A stretch of DNA of 64,000 bases from Paracoccus versutus (GCF_000763885.1 NZ_JRKO01000002.1:1-64000); one strand, 5' to 3'. Shown: positions 8,830-17,761, numbered from the stretch's first letter. The notes: a model not told the origin generated them from the letters alone. Translations and numbers: made by a program.

Positions 8830-8851
8830 CGTGGTCAGGCGGGGCCGGGGA

Positions 8852-9457
8852 TCACTCCTCGACCGTCACCTTGACCATGTAGTCGGGCTCGACCACCGCG
8901 CCATTGGCGGCCGGGTCGCCCTTCTTGATCGCGTTCAGCACGTCCCAGCCGTCGACCAGCTGGCCGACCACGGTATATTGCCCGTCCAGGAAGGTCGCCG
9001 GCGCCAGGTCGATGAAGAACTGGCTGTTGGCGCTGTTGGGATCCTGCGCCCGCGCCATGCCCACGGTGCCGGCCTGGAAGCTGACATCGTTGAACTCGGC
9101 CGCCAGGTCCGGCATGTTCGAGCCGCCCATGCCCGCCCGCGCGGTATCGCTGCCGTGCTTGCCGAATTCGACATCGCCGGTCTGGGCCATGAAGCCGTCG
9201 ATCACGCGATGGAACACCACCCCGTCATAGGCGCCCGATTTCGCCAGCGTCACCAGGCGCTCGACATGGTTCGGCGCCTTGTCGTTGTAAAGGTCCAGCA
9301 CGATCCGGCCCTTGGCGGCGCCCTTGGAATCGGCCACCTCGATCACCAGGTTCGGGCCCGGCCCGTCGGTGACGCCCGGCAGGCCCTCGGCCAGGACGGG
9401 ATGGGCGGCGGCGCCGGCGGCCAGCACCAGGGCGGGAACCAGCAGCTTATTCCACAT
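8852..9457 (-). CDS. ppiA: Exported cyclophilin-type peptidyl-prolyl isomerase
   Basis: This is a 201-residue cyclophilin with a cleavable signal peptide (hydrophobic LLVPALVLAAGAAAHPVLA, predicted cut after ALA), so it should act in the periplasm on prolyl bonds of exported proteins. The isomerase core includes FHRVIDGFMAQTGD and NSANSQFFIDLAP, carrying the catalytic-region Arg, Phe, Met and Gln residues of the family. The ATG at 9457 lies inside the 3' end of ppiB (11-base overlap), implying coupled translation; a TTG at 9466 is the alternative start. It looks like a diverged tandem duplicate of its neighbour with an added export signal. Confidence 0.93.
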   Translation of the reverse strand: MWNKLLVPALVLAAGAAAHPVLAEGLPGVTDGPGPNLVIEVADSKGAAKGRIVLDLYNDKAPNHVERLVTLAKSGAYDGVVFHRVIDGFMAQTGDVEFGKHGSDTARAGMGGSNMPDLAAEFNDVSFQAGTVGMARAQDPNSANSQFFIDLAPATFLDGQYTVVGQLVDGWDVLNAIKKGDPAANGAVVEPDYMVKVTVEE

Positions 9458-9956
9458 CGGCCGCAACCTTCACCGAGATCATCCGGTCGGGATTCGCCGG
9501 CGGCTCGCCGCGGGCGATCTTGTCGACATGCTCCATGCCCTCGATGACCCGGCCATAGACGGTATACTGGCCGTTCAGGAAATGGTTGTCCTTGAAATTG
9601 ATGAAGAACTGGCTGTTGGCCGAGTTCGGGTTCATCGAGCGCGCCGCGCCCAGCGTGCCGCGGTCATGCGGCAGGCGCGAGAACTCGGCCGGCAGGTCCG
9701 GCAGGTCCGAGCCGCCGGTGCCGGCGCGGCCCGGATTGTAGTTGTTCTCCATGTTGGCATGTTCCACGTCGCCGGTCTGGGCCATGAAGCCCTCGATCAC
9801 GCGGTGGAAGGCCACGTTGTCGTATTTCCCGGCGCGGGCCAGTTCCTTCATGCGCTCGGCATGTTTCGGCGCCACGTCGGGCAGCAGCTCGATCACCACC
9901 GGGCCGTCCTTCAGCTCGATGATGACCGTGTTCTCGGGATCCTTGATCTCGGCCAT
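9447..9956 (-). CDS. ppiB: Cytoplasmic cyclophilin-type peptidyl-prolyl isomerase
   Basis: This 169-residue cyclophilin has no signal peptide. It catalyses cis-trans isomerisation of prolyl bonds in the cytoplasm. The signature segments are FHRVIEGFMAQTGD (about residues 50-63), NSANSQFFINF and YTVYGRVIEGM. AGAAGGAGA precedes the ATG. It is the first gene of a two-gene operon with ppiA, and it is divergent from pgk with 179 bp between the start codons. The arrangement gives the cell matched cytoplasmic and periplasmic enzymes from one transcript. Confidence 0.95.
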   Translation of the reverse strand: MAEIKDPENTVIIELKDGPVVIELLPDVAPKHAERMKELARAGKYDNVAFHRVIEGFMAQTGDVEHANMENNYNPGRAGTGGSDLPDLPAEFSRLPHDRGTLGAARSMNPNSANSQFFINFKDNHFLNGQYTVYGRVIEGMEHVDKIARGEPPANPDRMISVKVAADVE

Positions 9957-10135
9957 GGGGGGTCTCCTTCTGATGGCTTGGGCAAAGGCATAAGCGTTTC
10001 GCCCCGCCCAGACAACGCCCGCCGGCGCCGCGCGTTTCGCCGCATGCCCGGCTTCTGCCGCCGGTTGACGAAAATGTCATGATGCGGGAAAACCCCGGCG
10101 GGGGACGGTCAGCCCAACATGAAAGGGACATGAGC

Positions 10136-11332
10136 ATGGCGGATTTCAACACGATCGACGACCTGGAGCTTGACGGCAAGGTGGTGCTTGTCCGCGTGGA
10201 CGTGAACGTCCCGGTCGAAAACGGCCAGGTCAGCGATGCCACGCGGATCGAAAAGATCGTGCCCACCGTCAAGGACATCCAGGCCAAGGGCGGCATCCCG
10301 GTGCTGCTGGCGCATTTCGACCGCCCCAAGGGCAAGCGCGTGGACAGCATGAGCCTGAAGGTGGTGGTGCCCTCGCTCGAGCGCGCCCTGGGCCAGGAGG
10401 TCAAGTTCGCGGACGAGGCCATCGGCGGGCCGGCCAAGCGCGCCGTGGCCGACCTGAAGCCGGGCGATGTCCTGCTCTTGGAAAACACCCGCTTCTATCC
10501 GGGCGAGGAAACCAACGACGCGACCTGCGCCGCCTCGCTGGCCGCCCTGGGCCAGGTCTATGTCAACGACGCCTTCTCGGCCGCGCATCGGGCGCATGCC
10601 TCGACCGAAGGGATCGCGCGGCTCCTGCCCGCCGCGGCCGGCCGGCTGATGGAGGCGGAGCTGAAGGCGCTGGACGCCGCGCTCGGCAATCCGCAGCGCC
10701 CGGTCGCGGCCGTGGTCGGCGGCGCCAAGGTCTCGACCAAGCTCGACCTGCTCGGCAACCTGATCGAGAAGGTGGACCACCTGGTCATCGGCGGCGGCAT
10801 GGCCAACACCTTCCTGGTCGCCCAGGGCATCGAGGTCGGCAAGTCGCTGGCCGAGCGCGACATGGCCGATACCGCGCGCGAGATCATGGCCAAGGCGGAA
10901 AAGACCGGCTGCACCATCCACCTGCCGGTGGACGTGGTGGTGGCGCGCGAATTCAAGGCCGGCGCCGACAGCGAGACGGTGGCGGCGGACGCCTGCCCGG
11001 CGGACGCGATGATCCTGGACGCCGGCGCCGCCACGGTGGCGAAGATCCGCGAGGTCTTCGAGGCCAGCCGCACGCTGATCTGGAACGGCCCGCTCGGCGC
11101 CTTCGAGATCCCGCCCTTCGATGCCGCGACCAATGCCGCGGCGCAAGAGGCGGCGCGGCTGACCCGCGAGGGCAAGCTGATCTCGGTCGCCGGCGGCGGC
11201 GATACGGTGGCGGCGCTGAACAAGGCCGGGGTCTCGGGCGATTTCACCTTCATCTCGACCGCGGGCGGCGCCTTCCTGGAATGGATGGAGGGCAAGGAAT
11301 TGCCCGGCGTGGCGGCCCTGCAAAAGCGCTGA
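10136..11332 (+). CDS. pgk: Phosphoglycerate kinase
   Basis: This 398-residue enzyme interconverts 1,3-bisphosphoglycerate + ADP and 3-phosphoglycerate + ATP in glycolysis and the Calvin cycle. The N-terminal substrate domain shows the [14 protein letters not shown] signature. The nucleotide domain has [10 protein letters not shown] and the C-terminal [14 protein letters not shown] chose the ATG at 10136 because GAAAGGGA lies seven bases upstream; the ATG at 10130 is only one base from that site. fbaB follows downstream, so two glycolytic/gluconeogenic genes lie together, separated by one small gene on the opposite strand. Confidence 0.97.
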   Translation: MADFNTIDDLELDGKVVLVRVDVNVPVENGQVSDATRIEKIVPTVKDIQAKGGIPVLLAHFDRPKGKRVDSMSLKVVVPSLERALGQEVKFADEAIGGPAKRAVADLKPGDVLLLENTRFYPGEETNDATCAASLAALGQVYVNDAFSAAHRAHASTEGIARLLPAAAGRLMEAELKALDAALGNPQRPVAAVVGGAKVSTKLDLLGNLIEKVDHLVIGGGMANTFLVAQGIEVGKSLAERDMADTAREIMAKAEKTGCTIHLPVDVVVAREFKAGADSETVAADACPADAMILDAGAATVAKIREVFEASRTLIWNGPLGAFEIPPFDAATNAAAQEAARLTREGKLISVAGGGDTVAALNKAGVSGDFTFISTAGGAFLEWMEGKELPGVAALQKR

Positions 11333-11352
11333 GCCCTGCCTGACGGGCTGCG

Positions 11353-11376
11353 AAAGGGCCCTTTGCGGGGCCTTTT
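11353..11376 (+). terminator. Probable intrinsic terminator of pgk
   Basis: AAAGGGCCC and GGGGCCTTT form a stem with one internal G-G mismatch, followed by TTTT, 20 bases after the pgk stop. Confidence 0.5.
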
Positions 11377-11390
11377 CCGCCCGGAAATCT

Positions 11391-11426
11391 TGGGCCTTAA
11401 ATCCTGGGCCTTAAATCCTGGGCCTT
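11391..11426 (+). repeat. 14-bp tandem repeat, 2.6 copies
   Basis: The unit TGGGCCTTAAATCC occurs twice perfectly (11391-11404 and 11405-11418) and then as a partial third copy, TGGGCCTT (11419-11426). It lies between the pgk terminator and the 3' end of the convergent small gene. It resembles a slippage-prone microrepeat, not a CRISPR. Confidence 0.8.
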
Positions 11427-11487
11427 GCCGGATTGGCGCATCCGCGTCGGCGGCAGGGGGCACGGATGCGTCCCCTGCCGGCTGCGG

Positions 11488-11703
11488 TCAGTTCCCCTCG
11501 GCCGGCGCGGCTTCGCCGGCCGGCACGACCGGCGCGGTCGCGGCGGGCGGCGCATTGCGCGAGACGTCGCGCGAGTCGGTGTCGAGGAACAGGATGTAGA
11601 GAAAGGCCCCGATCGAGACCACGAAGGCCAGTCCCAGCACCAGGAAGAAGGGCCGGTTCTGGCGGATCTGTTCGGGAATGCCGTCGGGGCCTTCGTTCGC
11701 CAT
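11488..11703 (-). CDS. Small single-pass membrane protein, unknown function
   Basis: This 71-residue protein has one clear transmembrane segment (PFFLVLGLAFVVSIGAFLYI, about residues 18-37). A charged N-terminal tail (GPDGIPEQIRQN) comes before it and an Ala/Pro-rich C-terminal tail after it. GGGGGGAA precedes the ATG. Codon use matches the neighbours. It is divergent from fbaB and convergent with pgk. I do not recognise the family. Confidence 0.72.
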   Translation of the reverse strand: MANEGPDGIPEQIRQNRPFFLVLGLAFVVSIGAFLYILFLDTDSRDVSRNAPPAATAPVVPAGEAAPAEGN

Positions 11704-11771
11704 TGGAAATTCCCCCCAATTGCCCCTCCGTTCCAGCGCAAGAGCAACGCCCGGCGCCGGCAGGGGGTTCC

Positions 11772-11791
11772 GTTAGCGCAATCGCGATTGC
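11772..11791. promoter_or_regulatory. GTTAGCGC half-site overlapping a 14-bp palindrome upstream of fbaB
   Basis: GTTAGCGC (11772-11779) is joined to the perfect palindrome GCAATCGCGATTGC (11778-11791), 62 bp before the fbaB ATG. The same octamer lies upstream of fumC and glpX. LacI-type regulators of central carbon metabolism in Rhodobacterales (CceR/GluR class) use TAGCGCTA-centred sites, which makes this a candidate operator. Confidence 0.4.
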
Positions 11792-11841
11792 CCTTGCCGG
11801 CTGGTCTGTTAATCAGCCCGCATTCAGACATGGAGTTCCCG

Positions 11842-12771
11842 ATGCAGATGACCGATACCGTCCGCAAGATCCTCGCCAATTACGAGGGCGAAGCGCCGGG
11901 TGTGAAGGCACAGCTGGCCCGCATGCTGATGACCGGCAAGCTGGCCGGCACCGGCAAGATGATCATCCTGCCCGTGGACCAGGGGTTCGAGCATGGCCCC
12001 GCGCGCAGCTTTGCGCCGAACCCGGCCGGCTATGACCCGCATTACCATTACCAGCTGGCGATCGACGCCGGGCTCAACGCCTATGCCGCGCCCCTGGGCA
12101 TGATCGAGGCGGGCGCCGACACCTTCGCCGGCCAGATCCCCACGATCCTGAAAGTGAACTCGGCCAATTCGCTGATGTCGGACACGGCCGGCAAGAACCA
12201 GGCGATCACCGCCTCGGTCGACGATGCGCTGCGGCTGGGCTGCTCGGCCATCGGCTTCACCATCTATCCGGGCTCGGACATGGCGCTCGACATGATCGAG
12301 GAGATCGTCGAGATGCGCAAGGAAGCCGCCGCCAAGGGCGTGGCGACCGTGATCTGGTCCTATCCGCGCGGCGAGGCGATCAGCAAGGACGGCGAGACGG
12401 CGATCGACATCGCCGCCTATGCCGCCCAGATCGCGGCGCTGATCGGCGCCCATGTCATCAAGATCAAGCTTTCGACCGACCACCTGGAACTGGGCGAGGC
12501 GAAAAAGGTCTACGAGGCCAAGGGCATCGACATTTCGACCCAGGCCAAGCGCGTGGCGCATTGCATGCAGTCGGCCTTCAACGGCCGCCGCATCGTGGTG
12601 TTCTCGGGCGGGGCGGCCAAGGGCGCGGATGCGGTCTTCGACGATGCCCGCGCCATCCGGGACGGTGGCGGCAACGGCTCGATCATCGGCCGCAACAGCT
12701 TCCAGCGCTCGCGCGAGGATGCGCTGGAGATGCTGGGCAAGCTGGTGGACATCTACCTGGGCAAGGCCTGA
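11842..12771 (+). CDS. fbaB: Class I (DhnA/FbaB-type) fructose-bisphosphate aldolase
   Basis: This 309-residue aldolase cleaves fructose-1,6-bisphosphate to dihydroxyacetone phosphate and glyceraldehyde-3-phosphate through a Schiff base. Family features are MIILPVDQGFEHGP (residues 40-53) and HVIKIKLSTD (204-213), in which a lysine (207 or 209) is the likely Schiff-base residue. The phosphate-binding VFSGGAAKGA and GNGSIIGRNSFQR lie near the C-terminus. TGGAG precedes the ATG at 11842. No metal-binding class II signature is present. A GTTAGCGC/palindrome element lies upstream and a dispersed 3' element follows the stop. Confidence 0.93.
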   Translation: MQMTDTVRKILANYEGEAPGVKAQLARMLMTGKLAGTGKMIILPVDQGFEHGPARSFAPNPAGYDPHYHYQLAIDAGLNAYAAPLGMIEAGADTFAGQIPTILKVNSANSLMSDTAGKNQAITASVDDALRLGCSAIGFTIYPGSDMALDMIEEIVEMRKEAAAKGVATVIWSYPRGEAISKDGETAIDIAAYAAQIAALIGAHVIKIKLSTDHLELGEAKKVYEAKGIDISTQAKRVAHCMQSAFNGRRIVVFSGGAAKGADAVFDDARAIRDGGGNGSIIGRNSFQRSREDALEMLGKLVDIYLGKA

Positions 12772-12776
12772 TTGCC

Positions 12777-12793
12777 GTGGGGCTCTGCCCCAC
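12777..12793 (+). terminator. Hairpin after fbaB, part of a 3' element
   Basis: GTGGGG-CTCTG-CCCCAC, a perfect 6-bp stem, begins five bases after the stop and runs into the AGTATTTT element. The same hairpin-plus-element arrangement occurs after other genes in this window. Confidence 0.5.
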
Positions 12794-12794
12794 A

Positions 12795-12822
12795 CCCCGG
12801 AGTATTTTCAGAACGAAGAAGG
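12795..12822 (+). repeat. Dispersed 3' element, copy 1 (after fbaB)
   Basis: CCCCGGAGTATTTT followed by cAGAACGAAGAAGG, in the sense of fbaB, 23 bases after its stop. Confidence 0.8.
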
Positions 12823-12899
12823 GGCGTCCGGTTCGGGGCGCCCTTTTCCTTTGGCCTCGGAAGCCCTAGGTTCTGCGCCACAAGCAGAAGGATGGGTGC

Positions 12900-14012
12900 A
12901 TGTCGTTTTTCTCGAAGCTGCGCGACCGGCTGACGCGGTCCTCGTCGAAGATCGGCGCGGGGCTGGACGAGATCGTCTCGGACGGCGCCGGCGAGGAAAA
13001 GCCGGCATCGGCATCCGAACGGCCCGCCGGGCTGGCGCCGGCGCCCGCCCCGGCGGCGCAGCCCATGCCGGCCCCGGTCGCGGAGCCCCAACCCACCGCC
13101 GATCCTGCCGCATCGCCCGACGCGCGTCCGGGGATGCTGGGCCGCATCTTCGGCCGCGCGCCCGCCATTGCCGAGCCGCGCCGCGAACTGGACGACGAGA
13201 TGCTGGAGCAGCTCGAGGAGATGCTGATCCAGGCCGACATGGGGGTCGAGACGGCGCTGCGCGTCACCGCCAATATCGCCGAGGGCCGCATGGGGCGCCG
13301 CATTTCCGCCACCGAGCTGAAGGAGCTTCTGGCCGGCGAGATCGCCCGCATCATGACGCCGGTGGCCAAGCCGCTGCCGCTTTATCCCAAGCGGCCGCAG
13401 GTGGTGCTGGTGGTGGGCGTGAACGGCTCGGGCAAGACCACGACCATCGGCAAGCTCGCCAGCCAGTTCAAGGCGGCGGGCAAGAAGGTGGTGATCGCCG
13501 CGGGCGACACCTTCCGCGCCGCCGCCGTCGAGCAATTGCAGGTCTGGGGCCAGCGTGCCGGCGTGCCGGTGATGACCGCGCCCGAGGGCACCGACCCAGC
13601 AAGCCTTGCCTTCGACGCCATGACCAGGGCCGAGGCCGAGGGCGCCGACCTCCTGATGATCGACACCGCCGGCCGCTTGCAGAACCGCCAGGACCTGATG
13701 GAGGAACTGGCCAAGATCGTGCGCGTCATCCGCAAGAAGGACCCCAGCGCACCGCACAACACCCTGCTGGTGCTGGACGCCACCACCGGCCAGAACGCGC
13801 TGAGCCAGGTCGAGACCTTCCGGAAGCTGGCCGATGTCTCGGGCCTGGTCATGACCAAGCTGGACGGCACCGCGCGCGGCGGCGTGCTGGTAGCCCTGGC
13901 CGACCGTTTCGGCCTGCCGATCCATGCCATCGGCGTGGGCGAGCAGATCGACGATCTCGACGCTTTCGACGCCCGCGAATTCGCCCGCGCGCTGGTCGGG
14001 CTCGGGGACTGA
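12900..14012 (+). CDS. ftsY: Signal recognition particle receptor FtsY
   Basis: This 370-residue SRP GTPase receptor docks ribosome-SRP complexes at the inner membrane for co-translational insertion. An Ala/Pro-rich acidic N-terminal region (residues 1-95) precedes the helical N domain. The G domain has the P-loop GVNGSGKTT (173-181), DTFRAAAVEQLQ, the G3 motif DTAGRLQNR and the G4 motif TKLDGTARGG. The N-terminus begins with a short amphipathic helix (SFFSKLRDRLT) suited to membrane contact. It is a single gene followed by a convergent exported protein. Confidence 0.97.
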   Translation: MSFFSKLRDRLTRSSSKIGAGLDEIVSDGAGEEKPASASERPAGLAPAPAPAAQPMPAPVAEPQPTADPAASPDARPGMLGRIFGRAPAIAEPRRELDDEMLEQLEEMLIQADMGVETALRVTANIAEGRMGRRISATELKELLAGEIARIMTPVAKPLPLYPKRPQVVLVVGVNGSGKTTTIGKLASQFKAAGKKVVIAAGDTFRAAAVEQLQVWGQRAGVPVMTAPEGTDPASLAFDAMTRAEAEGADLLMIDTAGRLQNRQDLMEELAKIVRVIRKKDPSAPHNTLLVLDATTGQNALSQVETFRKLADVSGLVMTKLDGTARGGVLVALADRFGLPIHAIGVGEQIDDLDAFDAREFARALVGLGD

Positions 14013-14018
14013 CCCCGG

Positions 14019-14040
14019 CTTCTTCGTTCTTCAAATACCC
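14019..14040 (-). repeat. Dispersed 3' element, copy 2 (after the 14067 gene)
   Basis: On the minus strand it reads GGGTATTTGAAGAACGAAGAAG, 26 bases beyond the stop of the minus-strand exported protein. The bases before it (GCGGTCGCAT) also occur before the copy at 46059. Confidence 0.8.
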
Positions 14041-14066
14041 ATGCGACCGCACAACCGGCGCGGGCG

Positions 14067-14438
14067 TCACGGCTTGACGAGATGCGCGTCCGTCCTGGTG
14101 TCCTCGACCGGCGCCACATTGCCCGCCGGGTCGGCCATGGGCTCGACCACGTCCTGCGGCGGCGTAAAGGGCGCGGTCAGCTCGGCGGTTCCCGCCTGCT
14201 TGTCATAGATGCAGACATAGCGGTCCACCCCGCCATCGGCCAGCGTGGTGATCAAGAGCGCTGCGCCATAGCTTTCCGAGCCGAAGGGGTTGACCTCGAT
14301 CGCCGTCTCGCCCGCCTCGGGCGCCAGCGCCGTGCAGGCGCTCTCGACATCCTTGCGGAACTGCTCCCAGGCCTCTTCGGACGAGGCCAGCGCGGGGCTT
14401 GCGGACAGGATCAGCATCAGGGCGGCCAGGCGCATCAT
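14067..14438 (-). CDS. Small exported protein of unknown function
   Basis: This 123-residue protein has a signal peptide (MMRLAALMLILSASPALA, cut after ALA). The mature part has two cysteines (in ESACTAL and RYVCIYDK) that could form a disulfide in the periplasm. It ends in a Pro/Asp-rich tail. AGGGAGAAAG lies just upstream; the first or second ATG (14438 or 14435) may be used. I do not recognise the family; it has the look of a small periplasmic beta protein. Confidence 0.8.
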   Translation of the reverse strand: MMRLAALMLILSASPALASSEEAWEQFRKDVESACTALAPEAGETAIEVNPFGSESYGAALLITTLADGGVDRYVCIYDKQAGTAELTAPFTPPQDVVEPMADPAGNVAPVEDTRTDAHLVKP

Positions 14439-14490
14439 CTTTCTCCCTTGGCGGTGCGGGACATCAACGCTTCCGCCCGGCCGCGGGTTT

Positions 14491-15168
14491 CTAAAGCCCG
14501 AGCCGCGCCGCGAAATCGCGCACCTCGGCCTCGTCCCCCGCTGCGCGCGAGCGCAGAAGCGTCGCCTGCGAGCGCAGGATCGGTTCCTCGCCGATGATCT
14601 TCAGGTGATTGGCCCGCAGCGTCTCCCCGGACGAGGTGATGTCGGCGATGGCCTCGGCGGTCAGGTTGGCCACCGTGCCCTCGGTCGCGCCCTGGCTGTC
14701 CACCAGCTGGTAATCCGCGACTTCCTCGGCCGAGAGCCAGGCGCGCACCAGCCGGTGATACTTGGTGGCGATGCGCAGGCGAAAGCCGTGTTCGGCGCGG
14801 AAATCGCGGGCGATGGTGGCGAAATCGTCCAGCGTTTCGCAATCAGACCAGCAGGCCGGCACGGCGAGGATCAGGTCGGCATGGCCGAAGCCCATCGGCG
14901 CCAGTTCCTCGACATGGCTGCGCCAGCCCGCCAGCTTCTCGCGGATCAGGTCGGTGCCGGTCACGCCCAGGTGGATGCGGCCGGCCATGAGTTCGCGCGG
15001 GATCTCGCCCGCCGACAGCAGCACCAGCGCGACATTGTCCGCCCCATCGACCCGGCCGGCATATTCGCGGTCCGAGCCGGCGCGCGACAGGGTCACGCCA
15101 CGGGCGGCGAACCAGTCGAAACATTGCTCCATCAGCCGCCCCTTGGACGGCACGCCCAGCCGGATCAT
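14491..15168 (-). CDS. hisG: ATP phosphoribosyltransferase catalytic subunit, short form
   Basis: This 225-residue HisG performs the first step of histidine synthesis, ATP + PRPP to phosphoribosyl-ATP. It is the short form, which lacks the C-terminal regulatory domain and needs HisZ. Visible features are GVPSKGRLMEQ at the N-terminus, GRIHLGVTGTDLIRE, and the PRPP-binding SQGATEGTVANLTAEAIADI around residues 160-180. Its ATG overlaps the hisZ stop (ATGA), giving a coupled hisS-hisZ-hisG operon. Confidence 0.96.
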   Translation of the reverse strand: MIRLGVPSKGRLMEQCFDWFAARGVTLSRAGSDREYAGRVDGADNVALVLLSAGEIPRELMAGRIHLGVTGTDLIREKLAGWRSHVEELAPMGFGHADLILAVPACWSDCETLDDFATIARDFRAEHGFRLRIATKYHRLVRAWLSAEEVADYQLVDSQGATEGTVANLTAEAIADITSSGETLRANHLKIIGEEPILRSQATLLRSRAAGDEAEVRDFAARLGL

Positions 15169-16232
15169 CCGATGCCTCCCAGTTCATGGACCAGACCCGG
15201 CCGGATGATGCCGCCGACCGCGGGGATCGAGCGGCCCTGCGCCTGTCCCAGCACCGCCGCCAGCGCGTCGTAGCGCCCGCCCGAGGCGACCGGCGGCCAG
15301 TCCGCGCGCCCCGCCGCGGCAAAGCTGAAGGTCATGCCGTCGTAATATTCCATCGTGTGCCGGCCGTGGCTGGCGTCGAAATGGATGGCGCCCACGTCGA
15401 TGCCGCGTGCCGACAGCGCCGCCAGGTTGCGCTCCAGCCGGTCCACGGCCTCGGCGATGTCGGGGATCTCGGCGGCGAGGGCGCGGAGCTGCCGCAGCGC
15501 CTCGGGCGCCGGGGCCTCGATGGCGAAAAGCCGCTCCAGCCGCTCGACCCATTGTGGCGGCAGCGGGGCCTCGGCGGCGTCGCTGCGCAGCCGGTCGATG
15601 CGGGCCTGCATCTCGGCCGGCGAACGCAGCCCGGTCCAGGGCGCGGCGCTTTCGGGAAACTCCCGCGGCTCGGCCGGGGCGGCAAAGCGCGCGAGCGCCT
15701 TGGCAAAGCGGTGCGGCCGCCAGATGTGATGCAGAAGCGCGGCGCGGCGGGCGCCGGACAGCGGCAGGGCGCGCACCGCATCCATCAGCAGGTCCATGTC
15801 GCCCATGCTGGCCTGCAGTCGCAGGGGCGCGAGGATGTGGTGGAAGAGGGCAAAGACCTCGGCATCGGCCTCGGGGTCGCGGGCGAAAAGCTCGAAGCCG
15901 GCCTGCAGGTATTCGTTGTCGCGCGGATGCTCGGGCCGGGTCTCGCCATGGTCCTGCTTGCGAAACACCTCGCCCAGGTAGCAATAGCGGGCGGGCTCGG
16001 CGCCGTTCGCCATATGCATCTGCACCACCGGCACGGTGAAGTCGGGGCGCAGCATCATCTCGCCCCGGATCGGGTCTTGCGTCACATAGGCGCGGGCGCG
16101 GATGTCTTCGCCGTAAAGGTCCAGCAGCGTCTCGGCCGGCAGCAGCAGGTCGGGCGCCACTTCCTCGGCGCCCGCGGCGCGAAAGGCGGCCAGGATCTGC
16201 TGGCCGATGGCCTGTTTCTCGCGCTTGCTCAT
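15165..16232 (-). CDS. hisZ: ATP phosphoribosyltransferase regulatory subunit HisZ
   Basis: This 355-residue paralogue of the histidyl-tRNA synthetase catalytic core has no aminoacylation role. It forms a hetero-octamer with short HisG and carries histidine feedback inhibition. Motif-2-like [18 protein letters not shown] and [20 protein letters not shown] are visible. It lacks the anticodon-binding domain of HisS, which fits its shorter length. The start overlaps the hisS stop (ATGA) and its own stop overlaps the hisG start. Confidence 0.95.
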   Translation of the reverse strand: MSKREKQAIGQQILAAFRAAGAEEVAPDLLLPAETLLDLYGEDIRARAYVTQDPIRGEMMLRPDFTVPVVQMHMANGAEPARYCYLGEVFRKQDHGETRPEHPRDNEYLQAGFELFARDPEADAEVFALFHHILAPLRLQASMGDMDLLMDAVRALPLSGARRAALLHHIWRPHRFAKALARFAAPAEPREFPESAAPWTGLRSPAEMQARIDRLRSDAAEAPLPPQWVERLERLFAIEAPAPEALRQLRALAAEIPDIAEAVDRLERNLAALSARGIDVGAIHFDASHGRHTMEYYDGMTFSFAAAGRADWPPVASGGRYDALAAVLGQAQGRSIPAVGGIIRPGLVHELGGIG

Positions 16233-17713
16233 CCCAGGATACGCCGGACTTCCGCGACCAGGTCGGCGCGGGCGACCTCGGTCTGGGCGGGCTGGGCCTT
16301 CCATTCCTCGTGGCTGGCCTCGGCGGCGATCCTGGCGCCGAGGACCAGGTCCTTGACCTGCACCACGCCGCGCGCCGCCTCGTCCCCGCCCTGGATGACG
16401 GCGACGGGGGCATTGCGCTTGTCGGCATATTTCAACTGGTTGCCGAAGTTCTTGGGGTTGCCCAGATAGACCTCGGCCCGGATGCCGGCCTGGCGCAGCT
16501 CGGCGGCCATGGCCTGGTAATCGGCCATGCGCTCTCGGTCCATGACGGTGACGACGACCGGGCCCTGCGCGGTCCCGCCCATCAGCCCCTTGGCGCGCAG
16601 GGCGGCGAGCAGGCGGTCCACGCCGATGGAAACCCCGGTTGCCGGCACCTTCTGGCCGGTGAAGCGTTCCACCAGCCCGTCGTAGCGCCCGCCGCCGGCG
16701 ACCGAGCCGAACTGGCGCTTGCGGCCCTTGTCGTCCAGGATCTCGAAGGTCAGCTCGGCTTCGAAGACCGGGCCGGTGTAATAGCCCAGGCCGCGCACGA
16801 TCGAGGGGTCGATGACGGCGCGATCCTCGCCCACGCCCATGGCGGAAAGCATCTCGGCGATCTGGGCCAGTTCCTCGACCCCCTCGGCGCCGGTGGCCGA
16901 GGCGCCGACGGCGGCGCGCAGGTTCGAAAGCGTCTCGGCGTTGTCCGCGCCCTTGGAGGTCAGGAAGGCGAGGACCGGCCCGGCCTGTTCGGGGGCCAGC
17001 CCCACGCCCTCGATGAAGGCGCCGGAATCGTCCTTGCGGCCGGTGGTCAGAAGCTGGCGCACCCCGTCCTCGCCGACCTTGTCGAACTTGTCGATGGTGC
17101 GCAGCACGTCGTCGGCGGGCTTGCCCTGCGCGACGCCCATGGCCTCCAGGATGCCGTTCAGCACCTTGCGGTTGTTGATGCGGATCAGGTAGTCGCCGCG
17201 AGCGATGCCGGCATGTTCCAGCGCCGCCGCCAGCATGGCGCAGATCTCGGCATCCGCCGCGACCGAGGCCGAGCCCACGGTATCGGCGTCGCATTGGTAG
17301 AACTGGCGGAAGCGGCCGGGACCGGGCTTTTCGTTGCGCCAGACCGGGCCCATGGCATAGCGGCGATAGGGCGAGGGCAGGTCGTTGCGGAACTGCGCGG
17401 CGACGCGGGCCAAGGGCGCCGTCAGGTCATAGCGCAGCGCCAGCCAGTCGCCGGAGCCGCCGCCGGGGACGTCCGATTCCTGCCAGGCGAAGACGCCGGC
17501 ATTGGGCCGGTCCACGTCGGGCAGGAACTTTCCCAGCGCCTCGACGGTTTCCACGGCACTGGTTTCCAGGGGCTCGAAGCCGTGGCGATGATAGATCTCG
17601 GCGATGCGGTCCAGCATCTGCTTGCGTTCGGTCACGTCCGCGCCGAAATAGTCGCGGAACCCCTTGGGCGTCTCGGCCTTGGGACGGGGCTGTTTCTTCT
17701 GATCTTTCGCCAT
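16229..17713 (-). CDS. hisS: Histidyl-tRNA synthetase
   Basis: This 494-residue class II synthetase charges tRNA(His). Motif 1 is around [20 protein letters not shown], motif 2 is [23 protein letters not shown], and motif 3 is in the [13 protein letters not shown] region. The histidine-specific [15 protein letters not shown] and the C-terminal anticodon domain ([20 protein letters not shown] onward) are present. It is the first gene of the hisS-hisZ-hisG operon, which links tRNA charging to regulated histidine synthesis. Confidence 0.97.
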   Translation of the reverse strand: MAKDQKKQPRPKAETPKGFRDYFGADVTERKQMLDRIAEIYHRHGFEPLETSAVETVEALGKFLPDVDRPNAGVFAWQESDVPGGGSGDWLALRYDLTAPLARVAAQFRNDLPSPYRRYAMGPVWRNEKPGPGRFRQFYQCDADTVGSASVAADAEICAMLAAALEHAGIARGDYLIRINNRKVLNGILEAMGVAQGKPADDVLRTIDKFDKVGEDGVRQLLTTGRKDDSGAFIEGVGLAPEQAGPVLAFLTSKGADNAETLSNLRAAVGASATGAEGVEELAQIAEMLSAMGVGEDRAVIDPSIVRGLGYYTGPVFEAELTFEILDDKGRKRQFGSVAGGGRYDGLVERFTGQKVPATGVSIGVDRLLAALRAKGLMGGTAQGPVVVTVMDRERMADYQAMAAELRQAGIRAEVYLGNPKNFGNQLKYADKRNAPVAVIQGGDEAARGVVQVKDLVLGARIAAEASHEEWKAQPAQTEVARADLVAEVRRILG

Positions 17714-17761
17714 GGTTTGCCTCGGGCTTTTCCATGCGGCGGTCTAGCGGATGGAGGATGG

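Larger units (their letters stand above)
8334..8851. other. 518-bp structured non-coding region between convergent gatB and ppiA
   Basis: I find no convincing coding sequence. The region holds several inverted repeats. A weak hairpin just after gatB is GGGGCC/GGCCCC at 8388-8404. A perfect 14-bp palindrome at 8622-8635 abuts a 7-bp-arm hairpin at 8635-8654. An 8-bp-arm inverted repeat lies at 8764-8781. The ppiA terminator is at 8802-8829. The density of structure exceeds what two terminators need, so an unannotated small RNA or a decayed gene is possible. Confidence 0.5.

Noticed and set aside
9957-10135. A pgk promoter at TTGACG (about 10064)
   Set aside because: No acceptable -10 hexamer lies 16-18 bp downstream, so I did not list it.
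11391-11426. CRISPR-like repeat
   Set aside because: The units are 14 bp, directly abutting without spacers, and no cas gene is nearby.
15165-16232. Second histidyl-tRNA synthetase
   Set aside because: It lacks the anticodon-binding domain and is coupled to short-form hisG, so it is HisZ, the regulatory subunit.
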